Below are positions 34,393 through 42,505 of a stretch of 64,000 bases of DNA, one piece after another (position 1 is the first letter of the stretch; the number at the start of each line of letters is the position of its first letter). A program made the position numbers and the translations under genes. Source of the stretch: UBA10649 sp965227045. GTDB taxonomy: Bacteria; Actinomycetota; Actinomycetes; S36-B12. A model generated the notes under the pieces. It was not told where the DNA came from and did not search any database. It worked only from the letters and a program-made list of their open reading frames with translations. The stretch lies in contig OZ245718.1 in assembly GCA_965227045.1 (NCBI GenBank), positions 1,550,001-1,614,000 on the forward strand. The letters run 5' to 3'.

Positions 34393-36021
34393 ATGCCGTC
34401 CAGTATCAGCCATGACGTGGTCGTTCTCGGGACCGGCGCTGGCGGCCTGGCGGCCGCTCTCGCCGCGGCCCGGGCGGGTGCGTCCGTGGGCGTCTACGAG
34501 AAGGCAGATCTGGTCGGCGGCTCGACCGCGATCTCCGGGGGCGTGGTGTGGATCCCCCTGAACCACCATCAGGACGAGGACGGCATCGCGGACTCTCGCG
34601 AGGATGCCCTCGACTACCTGGGCTCCTTGTCCCTTGACCGCATGGATCCCGAGCTCGCCGCGACGTTCGTCGACAACGGCCGCGAGACCATCGAGTGGCT
34701 CGAGGACGTGACCTCGATCCGCTTCAGCATCCTCCCGGACTACCCCGACTACCAGCCCGAGAACCCGGGTGGACGCCCCGCCGGGGGCAGGTCCCTTGAT
34801 CCCGGCCTGTTCGCCTTCCCGCGACTGGGCGAGTGGTCCGGGCGGATAGCGCGCAGCAGGCGCAGCGCCCACCTGACGATCGCTGACACGACCCTCGGCG
34901 GTGGCGCGGGCTTCCTCGACGACCAGACCGCCGCCTACCGCTCCGAGAACGACCTCCGCGGATGCGGGAACGCCCTGGTCGGTCCACTGCTCGAAGCCCT
35001 CCTCGCACTGGGCGTCGAACCCGTGCTCAACTCCCCGGCACGAGACCTGATCGTTGAGGACGGTCGTGTCGTCGGGGCGCGAATCCTCATCGATGGGATC
35101 GAGGAGACTGTGCTGGCCAGCCGGGGCGTTGTCCTGGCCACCGGCGGGTTCGAGTGGAACCCCGATCTGGTCAGGGAGTTCCTCCGCGGGCCGATGACTG
35201 CGCCGACCTCGGTGCCGACGAACACCGGCGACGGCCTGTTGATGGCCATGCGCACTGGCGCGCGACTGGCCAACATGGGACAGGCGTGGTGGGTGCCAGC
35301 GGTGCAGATCCCCGGAGACACGGCGTTCGGCACGCAACGGGCGAACCTCGTCAACCGTGAGCGCACGCTGCCGGGCTCGATCATGGTCAATGCGCGCGGG
35401 CGGCGCTTCACCAACGAGGCGAGCAACTACAACTCCCTCGGTGGAGCCTTCCATCAGATGGACTCCTCGGCTTTCGGGTACGCCAACCTGCCCGCCTGGC
35501 TCGTATTCGACGCCCACCATGCACGCGAGTACGGCTCGTTCGGCACGCCGGCCGGCGATCCGATCAGCGACTGGATCGAGCGCGCGCCGACGGTTCGCCA
35601 ACTCGCGGATCTCGTGGGCATCGACCCATCGGGGCTCGAGGAGACGGTCAGCCGGTGGAATCGGTTCGTCGATGCAGGGCGCGACGAGGACTTTCATCGT
35701 GGCGAGAGCGCATACGACCTGTGGAGCGGCGACGGTCGGTATCGCTTCACGAAGGAGTCGACGCTCGGGCGGCTCGACGAAGGCCCCTACTACGCGGTCC
35801 CGATCCAGCCGGGTGCCCTCGGCACCAGCGGCGGACCGCGAACCGATGGCGAGGGGCGCGTGCTGGACACGAGGATGAACCCGATCCCGGGACTGTTCGC
35901 CGCGGGCAACGTCGCTGCTGCTCCGACGGCGATGGCGTATGGCGGCGCTGGCGGAACTCTCGGCCCGATCCTCGTCTTCGGTCGACGGGCTGGAGAGGCC
36001 GCCGCGAACTCAGGTCCCTAG
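34393..36021 (+). CDS. FAD-dependent oxidoreductase, ketosteroid-dehydrogenase-like, copy 2
   Basis: A 542-residue paralogue of the protein at 30228. VVVLGTGAGGLAAALAAARAG, GGSTAISGGVVWIPLN, VVLATGGFEWNPDLVREFLRGPM, PTNTGDGLLMAMRTGARLANMGQAWW and GLFAAGNVAAAPTAMAYGGAGGTLGP match almost segment by segment. Family members desaturate a ring or reduce a double bond next to a carbonyl. It appears leaderless: no ribosome site, but TAGATT six bases upstream. Its end overlaps the convergent SnoaL gene by 12 bases. Confidence 0.9.
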   Translation: MPSSISHDVVVLGTGAGGLAAALAAARAGASVGVYEKADLVGGSTAISGGVVWIPLNHHQDEDGIADSREDALDYLGSLSLDRMDPELAATFVDNGRETIEWLEDVTSIRFSILPDYPDYQPENPGGRPAGGRSLDPGLFAFPRLGEWSGRIARSRRSAHLTIADTTLGGGAGFLDDQTAAYRSENDLRGCGNALVGPLLEALLALGVEPVLNSPARDLIVEDGRVVGARILIDGIEETVLASRGVVLATGGFEWNPDLVREFLRGPMTAPTSVPTNTGDGLLMAMRTGARLANMGQAWWVPAVQIPGDTAFGTQRANLVNRERTLPGSIMVNARGRRFTNEASNYNSLGGAFHQMDSSAFGYANLPAWLVFDAHHAREYGSFGTPAGDPISDWIERAPTVRQLADLVGIDPSGLEETVSRWNRFVDAGRDEDFHRGESAYDLWSGDGRYRFTKESTLGRLDEGPYYAVPIQPGALGTSGGPRTDGEGRVLDTRMNPIPGLFAAGNVAAAPTAMAYGGAGGTLGPILVFGRRAGEAAANSGP

Positions 36022-36507
36022 CGTCCTGCCGTTGGCGGGGCGGTCCACGGATCCCGCGCGGAATCCCGACATGTCCCCAGCCATGGGCGCGTGCGCGATC
36101 GTGGTCGTTGCCTCGTGCACGCAGACTCGCGTGATGATTCGCCATTCGCCATCGCGACGCTCGTAGTGGTCGAGGTATCTGCCCAGCCAGACCGACCAGG
36201 GACCGTCGTCGCGCGGGATGAGGTAGGTGATGTTGTAGATCTCACCGCGAGCATGGTCGTCGTCGTCGAACTCGATGCTGTGGTTCATGTTGCAGTGCAT
36301 CGTCGCGGCCCAGCGGTCGTGTGTGCCGACCACTCGCTCGACGAATTCCCAGCCATTGCCCACGAAGCGGCCATGGTCGTCGACCGCATCCGGCCAGTAG
36401 GCGCTGCGCATCAGATCAGCGTCGAGGCGATCGACACCGCGCGAGTACCGGAAGCAGACCTCGCGGATCGCCTCGCGGGCGTTAGTCGGACCGGGATCAG
36501 CAGACAT
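36010..36507 (-). CDS. SnoaL-like / NTF2-fold protein
   Basis: A 165-residue SnoaL_4-type protein: EAIREVCFRYSRGVDRLDADLMRSAYWPDAVDDHGRF, then TMHCNMNHSIEFDDDDHARGEIYNITYL and RDGEWRIITRVCVHE. The proline- and glycine-rich tail after residue 140 is outside the fold. The ATG at 36507 lies inside the end of the upstream FAD gene (11-base overlap), so they are coupled. It is the last gene of the long minus-strand unit from 46567. Role: dehydratase/isomerase or oxygenase small subunit, undecided. Confidence 0.85.
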   Translation of the reverse strand: MSADPGPTNAREAIREVCFRYSRGVDRLDADLMRSAYWPDAVDDHGRFVGNGWEFVERVVGTHDRWAATMHCNMNHSIEFDDDDHARGEIYNITYLIPRDDGPWSVWLGRYLDHYERRDGEWRIITRVCVHEATTTIAHAPMAGDMSGFRAGSVDRPANGRTLGT

Positions 36508-37909
36508 GCTGCGCCGCCTGCGTTCCGGCGATACGCCCGAAGGTCACGCAGTTACCGTACGAGTTGCCGCTGCCGACGTACCGAGGCCCCACGATGCCGC
36601 CAGCGACCTCTCCCGCCGCATACAGGCCCGGAATCACCCGCCCGTCCTCGTCGAGGACCTGCGCATCCTGGTCGGTGCGCAAGCCGTAGGCCGTGAAGGC
36701 GCACGTCGCCGTGCGTACCTCCGCGGCATAGAACGGCCCCGAGGCGATGGGCTCCATGAACGTCCCAGATTTCAGGTAGTCGCGGTCCTCATGCAGCTCC
36801 GCGAGTTCGTTGATCCGTTCCACCGTCGCGACCAGGTGGCCGACGGGAAGTCCGGCGCGGACAGCCAGATCCTCGATCGAATCCGCCTTGTGCACCTTTC
36901 CCTCGGCCACCATCAGGTCGATGATGTCGAGGTTCCAGTGCGGACTCTGTTTCTTGGTCGACCCGGGGATGCTCTGCTTGTAGCGCGCGGTACCTAGATT
37001 CGTCGCGTCGACGAGGGTGCGGTGATCGAAGACTGCGTACGCCACATCGCCCTGCGCCTTCATCAGCCCGTCCATGATCCCGTACGGGGCCGTCTCGTCG
37101 CAGAACCGACGACCCTCGCGATTCACCAGCACCACCCACCCGGGCAGGTATGCCTCGTACATCTGGTCGAAGTTGCTGTGAACCAGACGCAGCCCGCGAT
37201 CAAAACCCGTGAACTGAGCGCCGATGGCTCCCGCGAAGTCGATCGCATCACCCCGCGAGCCTTCCGCTCCGATGTAGAAGAACCACTCGGTAGCGAAGAG
37301 CGACGGGAAGTACTCCCGAAGCTTCGCGCGGTTGCGCCCGAAACCGCCCGTCGTCACGATCACTGCGCCGGCGCTTACCTCGTCGCTGCCCACTGCAACG
37401 CCGCACACCGCCCCCTGTGACGTCAGCAGTCGATCCACCCGCTGACCGAGCGCGAACTCGACTCCCTCAGCTCGGCAATGCCGGGACAGAACGTCGATGA
37501 CCGCCTGCCCGCGGCCGATCGGGCAGTGCACCCGCGGCACCGTCTCGTCCCCGCCGAACACGAGATCGTCGTAGAACTCCACGCCCAGATCGCCGAGCCA
37601 CTCCACCGTCTCGCCCGCGCGGTCGGTCAGCCGCTTCACCGGGGCGGGTTCGACCTGCCACTGGTTGAGGGTCATGTAGTCGTGGAAGAGAGCGTCCGGC
37701 GAGTCAGCAATTCCGCGCATTCGCTGGTAGCGAGTACCGGCGCCCATCATGAGACCGCCCGACAATCGCGAGGAGCCGCCGAGGGTCGCCTCGGCCTCCA
37801 CCACGAGTACCCGAGCAGCGCCTGCCTGGCGCGCGCCCAACGCGGCCGTCAGTCCCGCGGCCCCCGAGCCGACGACCACGACATCGAAGTCGAGATCCGC
37901 ACTGCTCAT
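36497..37909 (-). CDS. FAD-binding protein of the fumarate reductase/ketosteroid dehydrogenase family, copy 3
   Basis: A 470-residue flavoprotein, shorter and more distant than the two others. VVVVGSGAAGLTAALGARQAGA binds FAD; GGSSRLSGGLMMGAG, VIVTTGGFGRNRAKL and GLYAAGEVAGGIVGPRYVGSGNSYGNCVTFGRIAG follow. The last segment resembles flavocytochrome/tricarballylate dehydrogenase-like members. The ATG at 37909 lies two bases after the SDR stop (TGAGCATG), which fixes the start; upstream in-frame sequence belongs to the SDR in another frame. Confidence 0.9.
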   Translation of the reverse strand: MSSADLDFDVVVVGSGAAGLTAALGARQAGAARVLVVEAEATLGGSSRLSGGLMMGAGTRYQRMRGIADSPDALFHDYMTLNQWQVEPAPVKRLTDRAGETVEWLGDLGVEFYDDLVFGGDETVPRVHCPIGRGQAVIDVLSRHCRAEGVEFALGQRVDRLLTSQGAVCGVAVGSDEVSAGAVIVTTGGFGRNRAKLREYFPSLFATEWFFYIGAEGSRGDAIDFAGAIGAQFTGFDRGLRLVHSNFDQMYEAYLPGWVVLVNREGRRFCDETAPYGIMDGLMKAQGDVAYAVFDHRTLVDATNLGTARYKQSIPGSTKKQSPHWNLDIIDLMVAEGKVHKADSIEDLAVRAGLPVGHLVATVERINELAELHEDRDYLKSGTFMEPIASGPFYAAEVRTATCAFTAYGLRTDQDAQVLDEDGRVIPGLYAAGEVAGGIVGPRYVGSGNSYGNCVTFGRIAGTQAAQHVC

Positions 37910-37911
37910 GC

Positions 37912-38661
37912 TCACAGCGCCTGAGCGGGCGGGAAGATCCCGACGTTCGCGGTGATGCCGCCGTCGCACATCAGCACTGCGCCAGTGATGAAGCTGGCTG
38001 CGTCGGAGGCCAGGAAGTAGATGGCCTCGGCCTGCTCCTCGGGACGCCCGAGTCGCTGCAGCGGGATATTCCTCGCGTACTCCGCAACACGGTCGGGAGC
38101 CAGAATCGGGGTCGAGGTCGGGCCCGGCGCAAGCACGTTGACGCGGACTCCACGAGTCGCCCAGTCCAATGCGGCAGCACGAGCAACGTTGATGGCCGCC
38201 GCCTTCGATGCGTTGTAGGCCCACCGCTGCGGGTCTGCGCGCACGCCCGACGTCGAGCCGATCACGACGATCGCACCGCCGCCACTACGCGCAATCGCAG
38301 GTGCCGCGGTCCTGATACCCAGAACCACACCGCGCGTATTGACTGCCATCACGCGATCAAAGATCTCCATCGCGTCGTCGTCCTCCCAGACTGCGCGACG
38401 AGCGATACCCGCGTTGAGCACGCATGCGTCCACGCGGCCGAAAGACGAGAGGGCCGTCTGGACCATCTCCACGTTCGACGACTCGTCGCTGACGTCTGTG
38501 ATGACTGCGTGCGCCAGATCGACGTCGTCGGTCCACGCCAATGCCTCGCGGGAGATGTCCGCTGCGACGACGCCGTAACCACGCTGAAGGAACAGTTCGG
38601 CCGTCGCCCTTCCGATGCCGGCTCCGGCGCCCGTGACGATGGCGACCCGATCGGCACTCAT
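37912..38661 (-). CDS. Short-chain dehydrogenase/reductase (SDR)
   Basis: A 249-residue SDR: TGAGAGIG, AADISREA, LNAGIA, VIGSTSGV and YNASK. It ends VGIFPPAQAL. The ATG at 38661 shares one base with the stop of the DUF3237 gene and its own stop is two bases from the FAD gene, so it sits inside a tightly coupled run. Likely a hydroxy/keto interconversion. Confidence 0.93.
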   Translation of the reverse strand: MSADRVAIVTGAGAGIGRATAELFLQRGYGVVAADISREALAWTDDVDLAHAVITDVSDESSNVEMVQTALSSFGRVDACVLNAGIARRAVWEDDDAMEIFDRVMAVNTRGVVLGIRTAAPAIARSGGGAIVVIGSTSGVRADPQRWAYNASKAAAINVARAAALDWATRGVRVNVLAPGPTSTPILAPDRVAEYARNIPLQRLGRPEEQAEAIYFLASDAASFITGAVLMCDGGITANVGIFPPAQAL

Positions 38662-39074
38662 CAACGCACCTCGAACATCGAGTAGACGATGGTGTCGCCG
38701 TCGTTGCGGCCCTGGCCGATCGCCTGGATCGCGTTGAGCCATCCGTAGCGCTCGTCGGCGGTCTCGAACGTAGGCGCAACCGTGTACGTACCGCGCGTTC
38801 GATCGCATCGGCCCTGGTAGGTGATGTACACCAGCGCATCGTCATCGGTGCGGACGAGTTGTCGAACGTCGAGCAGCATCAGCGAGTCCGACGACGGGAT
38901 AGCCCAGTCTCCGCCCGGGGAGATGATGTCGCCGCTAAACCGCTCCCCCTCCCAACGACCCTGCGCGATCGCTCCGATAACGCGACGGTGGAACGGTGTC
39001 TCGCCCATCCGGTAGACGTCGCCACGCGTCACGCGCACAGTCGCGAGCGGGATGAGCTCGAAGGGCTGAGTCAT
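38661..39074 (-). CDS. DUF3237 family protein
   Basis: A 137-residue beta-barrel-type protein. The order FHRRVIGAIAQGRWEGERFSGDIISPGGDWAI, SLMLLDVRQLVRTDDDALVYITYQG, and the C-terminal AIGQGR is the DUF3237 pattern. The family has no settled general function, though it commonly occurs in aromatic or terpenoid catabolic clusters. Its ATG overlaps the upstream VOC gene by four bases and its stop overlaps the SDR by one. Confidence 0.82.
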   Translation of the reverse strand: MTQPFELIPLATVRVTRGDVYRMGETPFHRRVIGAIAQGRWEGERFSGDIISPGGDWAIPSSDSLMLLDVRQLVRTDDDALVYITYQGRCDRTRGTYTVAPTFETADERYGWLNAIQAIGQGRNDGDTIVYSMFEVR

Positions 39075-39628
39075 CGCGGCCCGACCGACGAGGTCGTCGA
39101 TCGGCTGCGCACCGGTTCGGTGACGCCGTCCCAGTTCTCGTGGGCGAGTCTGATCTGGGTGAACAACTCCTCGACGTCATCGTTGAGTCCATGCAGCTCG
39201 ACGAAGAAGCCAAGGGCGCTCCGGCAATCCAGATACGCAACCGGCACGTAGGACTGCAGAGTCGACGCGACCTCGAATCCCGCCTCGACGAAGCGCGCCA
39301 CCTCGTCGGCCATGTCCGCGGCCGGCACGAGGCAGGCGATGTGGTGGAAGCCCTCCTCGCCAGGAGCGAACATGTCGCGGTAGATCGACGGACCGTCGTC
39401 CTCGACCTGAATCAGCTGAATCTGAGCTGGCCCAGCCTGTCCGAACGCGTACGAGAAGACGGCGCCGTCGGCCTTGCCCCGATACGTGTGCTCGCGGCCA
39501 TGGTGACGGCGACTGACGAAGAACGGCCCCGCGCCGAGCGTCTCGACCCAGTGGCGAATGCCCTCGTCAAGATCATTCACAACGTACGCGTACTGCACGA
39601 TCGGGTAACGAATCAGCGGATCCCGCAT
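39071..39628 (-). CDS. VOC (glyoxalase/extradiol dioxygenase-fold) family protein
   Basis: A 185-residue vicinal-oxygen-chelate protein. Segments are VQYAYVVNDLDEGIRHWVETLGAGPFFV, IQLIQVEDDGPSIYRDMFAPGEEGFHHIACLV and AYLDCRSALGFFVELHG, with histidine and glutamate in the usual metal positions of methylmalonyl-CoA-epimerase-like members. It lies eight bases after phosphotransferase-like copy 3 and overlaps the DUF3237 gene. It could be an epimerase, isomerase or lyase; no specific reaction is claimed. Confidence 0.87.
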   Translation of the reverse strand: MRDPLIRYPIVQYAYVVNDLDEGIRHWVETLGAGPFFVSRRHHGREHTYRGKADGAVFSYAFGQAGPAQIQLIQVEDDGPSIYRDMFAPGEEGFHHIACLVPAADMADEVARFVEAGFEVASTLQSYVPVAYLDCRSALGFFVELHGLNDDVEELFTQIRLAHENWDGVTEPVRSRSTTSSVGPR

Positions 39629-39636
39629 CGACGGAG

Positions 39637-41370
39637 CTACGCGATCTCGTCGATGGTGACCGTGCCCGTCGAGCCGTCAACAGTCACGGTCGCCCCGTCA
39701 GGAATTCGGTTGACCGCCCCGCTGACGCCGGCGACGCACGGGATGCCTAGTTCACGACTGACGATCATCGCGTGGCTGTTCTGCGCCCCGACTCCAACCA
39801 CAACCGCGCTGGCGACCACGAAGAGTGGAGTCCACGACGGATCGGTCTGCGGGGCAATGAGCACATCACCCGGCTCGAAGGCCGCGATCTGGGCCGGATC
39901 GACGATCACGCGTGCCCGCCCCGTGGCGCGTCCGGCCGCTGCCGGGACACCGGTGAGCACATCGCCTCGCGCTGCCGCGTCGAACTTCTCCTCCGCCAGC
40001 CGGGGAAGGTCGTTGACAGGGATGCGCGGTACGCGGGCATCGAGGAAGAGGGGCAGTTCGACGGTCGCGTACTCCTTCCAGTCACGTTCGCGCTGGCGGA
40101 TGACCGCGGTGACCAACTGCGGGTCGAGGACCAGCAGGTCGAGTTCCTCGTCGAGTGCCATGAACACCTGGCCCTCGTGCTCGAGTTGGCCCTCGGTGAC
40201 CAGCCGACGCCCGAGCTCACGCAGTGCCACCCGCGCCTCGTTGAGCACCTTGATGCAGTTCGCCTTGCCCAGTTCGCGCCACGCCGCAAACCGCCGGGCC
40301 GAGTCCGTGGCGACCCGCAGTGTTACCTGAGCCTCCTCGTTGTCGGCCAGGTGATTCATCACCGAGGCGAACGCGCGCTCGGCCGCCTCGGTCGCCTTCG
40401 TGCGCCGAAGCGCGGGCGAGTGCGAGTCGTCGAGGTGGCGCATGCGGTCGATTAGCGCGAGGGGCAGCGCCGGCCGGGTCTCCCACGAGTCGGCACCGAG
40501 GTCCCATTCCGACGGACCCCGATATCCGAAGTCGCGCAGGAACGCGAGGAAACGCTGGTAGAAGGTCGGGAAATGATCGTGCAGCCACGGCATCATTCCC
40601 TCCACACCGGCATCGAAGAGCTCGCCGAGCGCGCTGTCGGCGCGGACCTCGCGGGACAGGTCCCACAAGGCGTAAGGCGGAGCGGCGGAGATGACGTCGC
40701 CCGCAGGTCCGACGAGGTCGTAGGGGGTCATGCCGCTGTCCTCTGGCATGAGCGAGCCGATCACCGCAGGGCCGACCGCCGCCTGCGTTCCCGCGATCAG
40801 CTCCCCCCGCCAGGTGAGACGTTCGTACGGGATGAGGCTTCGGGCGTACGCAAGCAGCGCGCCGTTGGTCATGAGATCGAAGTCCGGTCGGGCCGCTCGC
40901 AGTCCGTCGGCGATCCGCGTCTCCTCATCGAGGTCCGGGTACGTCGATGTCGACAGGGTCCATGCGGTCCGTGCTGCGATCTTGGCGCTGACGGCCTCGT
41001 CGAAGTCGCTCGGCGACTCCTCGTGAGGCGGCGCATCGGGATGGTTGCCGAAGAACGACGAGTCGACCGCACGCCAGCCAAGTCCGCTACGGATTCCGAC
41101 CAGACGAGCGACCGTGACGTTGACGTACAGATGCCCGTAGCGGAACGCAGCGGCCGGCCACGCACTCGGATCGGCGGCCGCCTCCGCCACGCTGATCGCA
41201 CCGAGTTCGGCGTAGGCGAACGAGAACGCGGGAAGGATATGTGGCAGCCAGGCCATGCTCGCGCCGAGTGGCGTTATGGGCTCAGGCAGAACGTCGTTTG
41301 CATTGAATCTCGTGTACACCGGGAACCGCGTGTTCAACGCGGTGTCGATGCACCAGTCGTCGCTCAGCAT
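39637..41370 (-). CDS. PEP-synthase-like phosphohistidine protein, copy 3 (no ATP-grasp domain)
   Basis: A 577-residue paralogue of the proteins at 5116 and 8848, closer to copy 1. It opens with NTRFPVYTRFNANDVLPEPITPL, has GYRGPSEWDLG in the middle, SARRFAAWRELGKANCIKVLNEAR later, and the swivel domain with NSHAMIVSRELGIP, giving His533. No ATP-grasp domain is present. The ATG follows the VOC gene's TAG without a gap. The histidine lies 45 residues from the end in all three copies. The family resembles the transfer subunit of phenylphosphate synthase and the back half of rifampin phosphotransferase. Substrate unknown. Confidence 0.77.
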   Translation of the reverse strand: MLSDDWCIDTALNTRFPVYTRFNANDVLPEPITPLGASMAWLPHILPAFSFAYAELGAISVAEAAADPSAWPAAAFRYGHLYVNVTVARLVGIRSGLGWRAVDSSFFGNHPDAPPHEESPSDFDEAVSAKIAARTAWTLSTSTYPDLDEETRIADGLRAARPDFDLMTNGALLAYARSLIPYERLTWRGELIAGTQAAVGPAVIGSLMPEDSGMTPYDLVGPAGDVISAAPPYALWDLSREVRADSALGELFDAGVEGMMPWLHDHFPTFYQRFLAFLRDFGYRGPSEWDLGADSWETRPALPLALIDRMRHLDDSHSPALRRTKATEAAERAFASVMNHLADNEEAQVTLRVATDSARRFAAWRELGKANCIKVLNEARVALRELGRRLVTEGQLEHEGQVFMALDEELDLLVLDPQLVTAVIRQRERDWKEYATVELPLFLDARVPRIPVNDLPRLAEEKFDAAARGDVLTGVPAAAGRATGRARVIVDPAQIAAFEPGDVLIAPQTDPSWTPLFVVASAVVVGVGAQNSHAMIVSRELGIPCVAGVSGAVNRIPDGATVTVDGSTGTVTIDEIA

Positions 41371-41841
41371 CTAGGAAAGGCTTCCACCGGCGAACCAGCG
41401 ACTCATCCGCTCCTCGTTGGCCTCCGCGACCGGCTCGAGGAGGAAACCGGAGGGTGACCGAACATACGTGAACGATCCGTAGCCCTCTTCGGGCGAGACC
41501 TGGCTGCAGACCAATGTCCAACCCTCGGCAAGCAATGTCTCGGTCAGCGCTGGCACGTTCGCCCACACACCGGCGTGATGCAGGTTCTCGAGGTCTCCCG
41601 CAAACCACGGGGTTCCGGGCATTCCCTGGATCAACTCCAGGTGCTGCGGACCTTCGGTCGAGTACACAAACTTCAGCGGAACAAAGCGCTGGCCCTCCTC
41701 GGGCGTCCACACACGCTGGTCCTCCCGGGTGACGACCTCGGTCCAGGTCAACCCGAGACCAGCGCCGAGCTCGATCATGGACGCATCGATGTCGTGCACC
41801 AGATGACCCATATGGAACATTCGCGACGTGTAGTCGAACAT
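41371..41841 (-). CDS. VOC family protein
   Basis: A 156-residue VOC-fold protein: RMFHMGHLVHDIDASMIELGAGLGLTW, HLELIQGMPGTPWFAGDLENLHHAGVWANV, and YGSFTYVRSPSGFLLEPV. The His/Glu metal positions of the fold are recognisable. The ATG at 41841 has GGGAGG six bases before it; a TTG at 41868 would add nine residues without a good ribosome site. It directly precedes phosphotransferase-like copy 3. Reaction unknown. Confidence 0.85.
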   Translation of the reverse strand: MFDYTSRMFHMGHLVHDIDASMIELGAGLGLTWTEVVTREDQRVWTPEEGQRFVPLKFVYSTEGPQHLELIQGMPGTPWFAGDLENLHHAGVWANVPALTETLLAEGWTLVCSQVSPEEGYGSFTYVRSPSGFLLEPVAEANEERMSRWFAGGSLS

Positions 41842-41864
41842 TTCGACCTCCCGCCGTGACGGTA

Positions 41865-42443
41865 TCAAGGAGCGAGGAGCCGCACATCGAAGATGCTAGG
41901 AATTCCTGCTAATTTCGCTGCCGTGATGCCGCTCGACGAATCCTCGAAGGCTACGCACTCTGCATTTGCGACCTTGAGAACCTGCATAGCGAGCAGGTAG
42001 CCGTCGGGAGCGGGCTTGCCTCGCGGGACATCGTCGGCAGTGATGATCAGGTCGAAGAGTTCGGTGACACCCACGGCACTGAGCGACCCGAGGACGGATG
42101 CTCGCGGACCTCCCGACACCACCGCTATCGGCAGGCGCCCGTGGTAGTGGCGGGCGATGGCGACGACGTGCTCGAGCGGCTGCAGCAGATGTGTGGACTC
42201 GAGAAATAGAGCGACACCCTCGCTCGACAACTGCTCTCGCATGCGGTCATCGATGTCGGGCAGTGCCGCGCGAAGAAACGGCTCCATGCTGTGCCCCGAC
42301 CACGTGTCGTACCACTCGTCGGTCATCTCGAATCCGTGCCGACCGAAGACCTGCCGCCAGCAGATCCGAAACAGCTCGAGCGTGTCGACGAGCGTGCCGT
42401 CGCAGTCGAACAGCACGGCCGCGGTACCCGCGGGCAGATTCAT
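41865..42443 (-). CDS. HAD-superfamily phosphatase (phosphoglycolate-phosphatase-like)
   Basis: A 192-residue HAD hydrolase. Motif I is LFDCDGTLVDT (nucleophile Asp13), motif II lies in IAVVSGGPR, and motifs III/IV are in GKPAPDGYLLAM and VAFEDSSSGITAAK. The C-terminus is typical of the beta-phosphoglucomutase/phosphoglycolate phosphatase branch. The ATG at 42443 has only a weak ribosome site. It lies between a glycerol-3-phosphate-type module and phosphotransferase-like copy 3, so glycerol phosphate, phosphoglycolate or a product of copy 3 are all possible substrates. Confidence 0.88.
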   Translation of the reverse strand: MNLPAGTAAVLFDCDGTLVDTLELFRICWRQVFGRHGFEMTDEWYDTWSGHSMEPFLRAALPDIDDRMREQLSSEGVALFLESTHLLQPLEHVVAIARHYHGRLPIAVVSGGPRASVLGSLSAVGVTELFDLIITADDVPRGKPAPDGYLLAMQVLKVANAECVAFEDSSSGITAAKLAGIPSIFDVRLLAP

Positions 42444-42505
42444 CGGATCGTCGACCTGCGCACTCGTCACGCGGACCACCCTGTCACAGGCCGTCTCGCG
42501 ACTAT

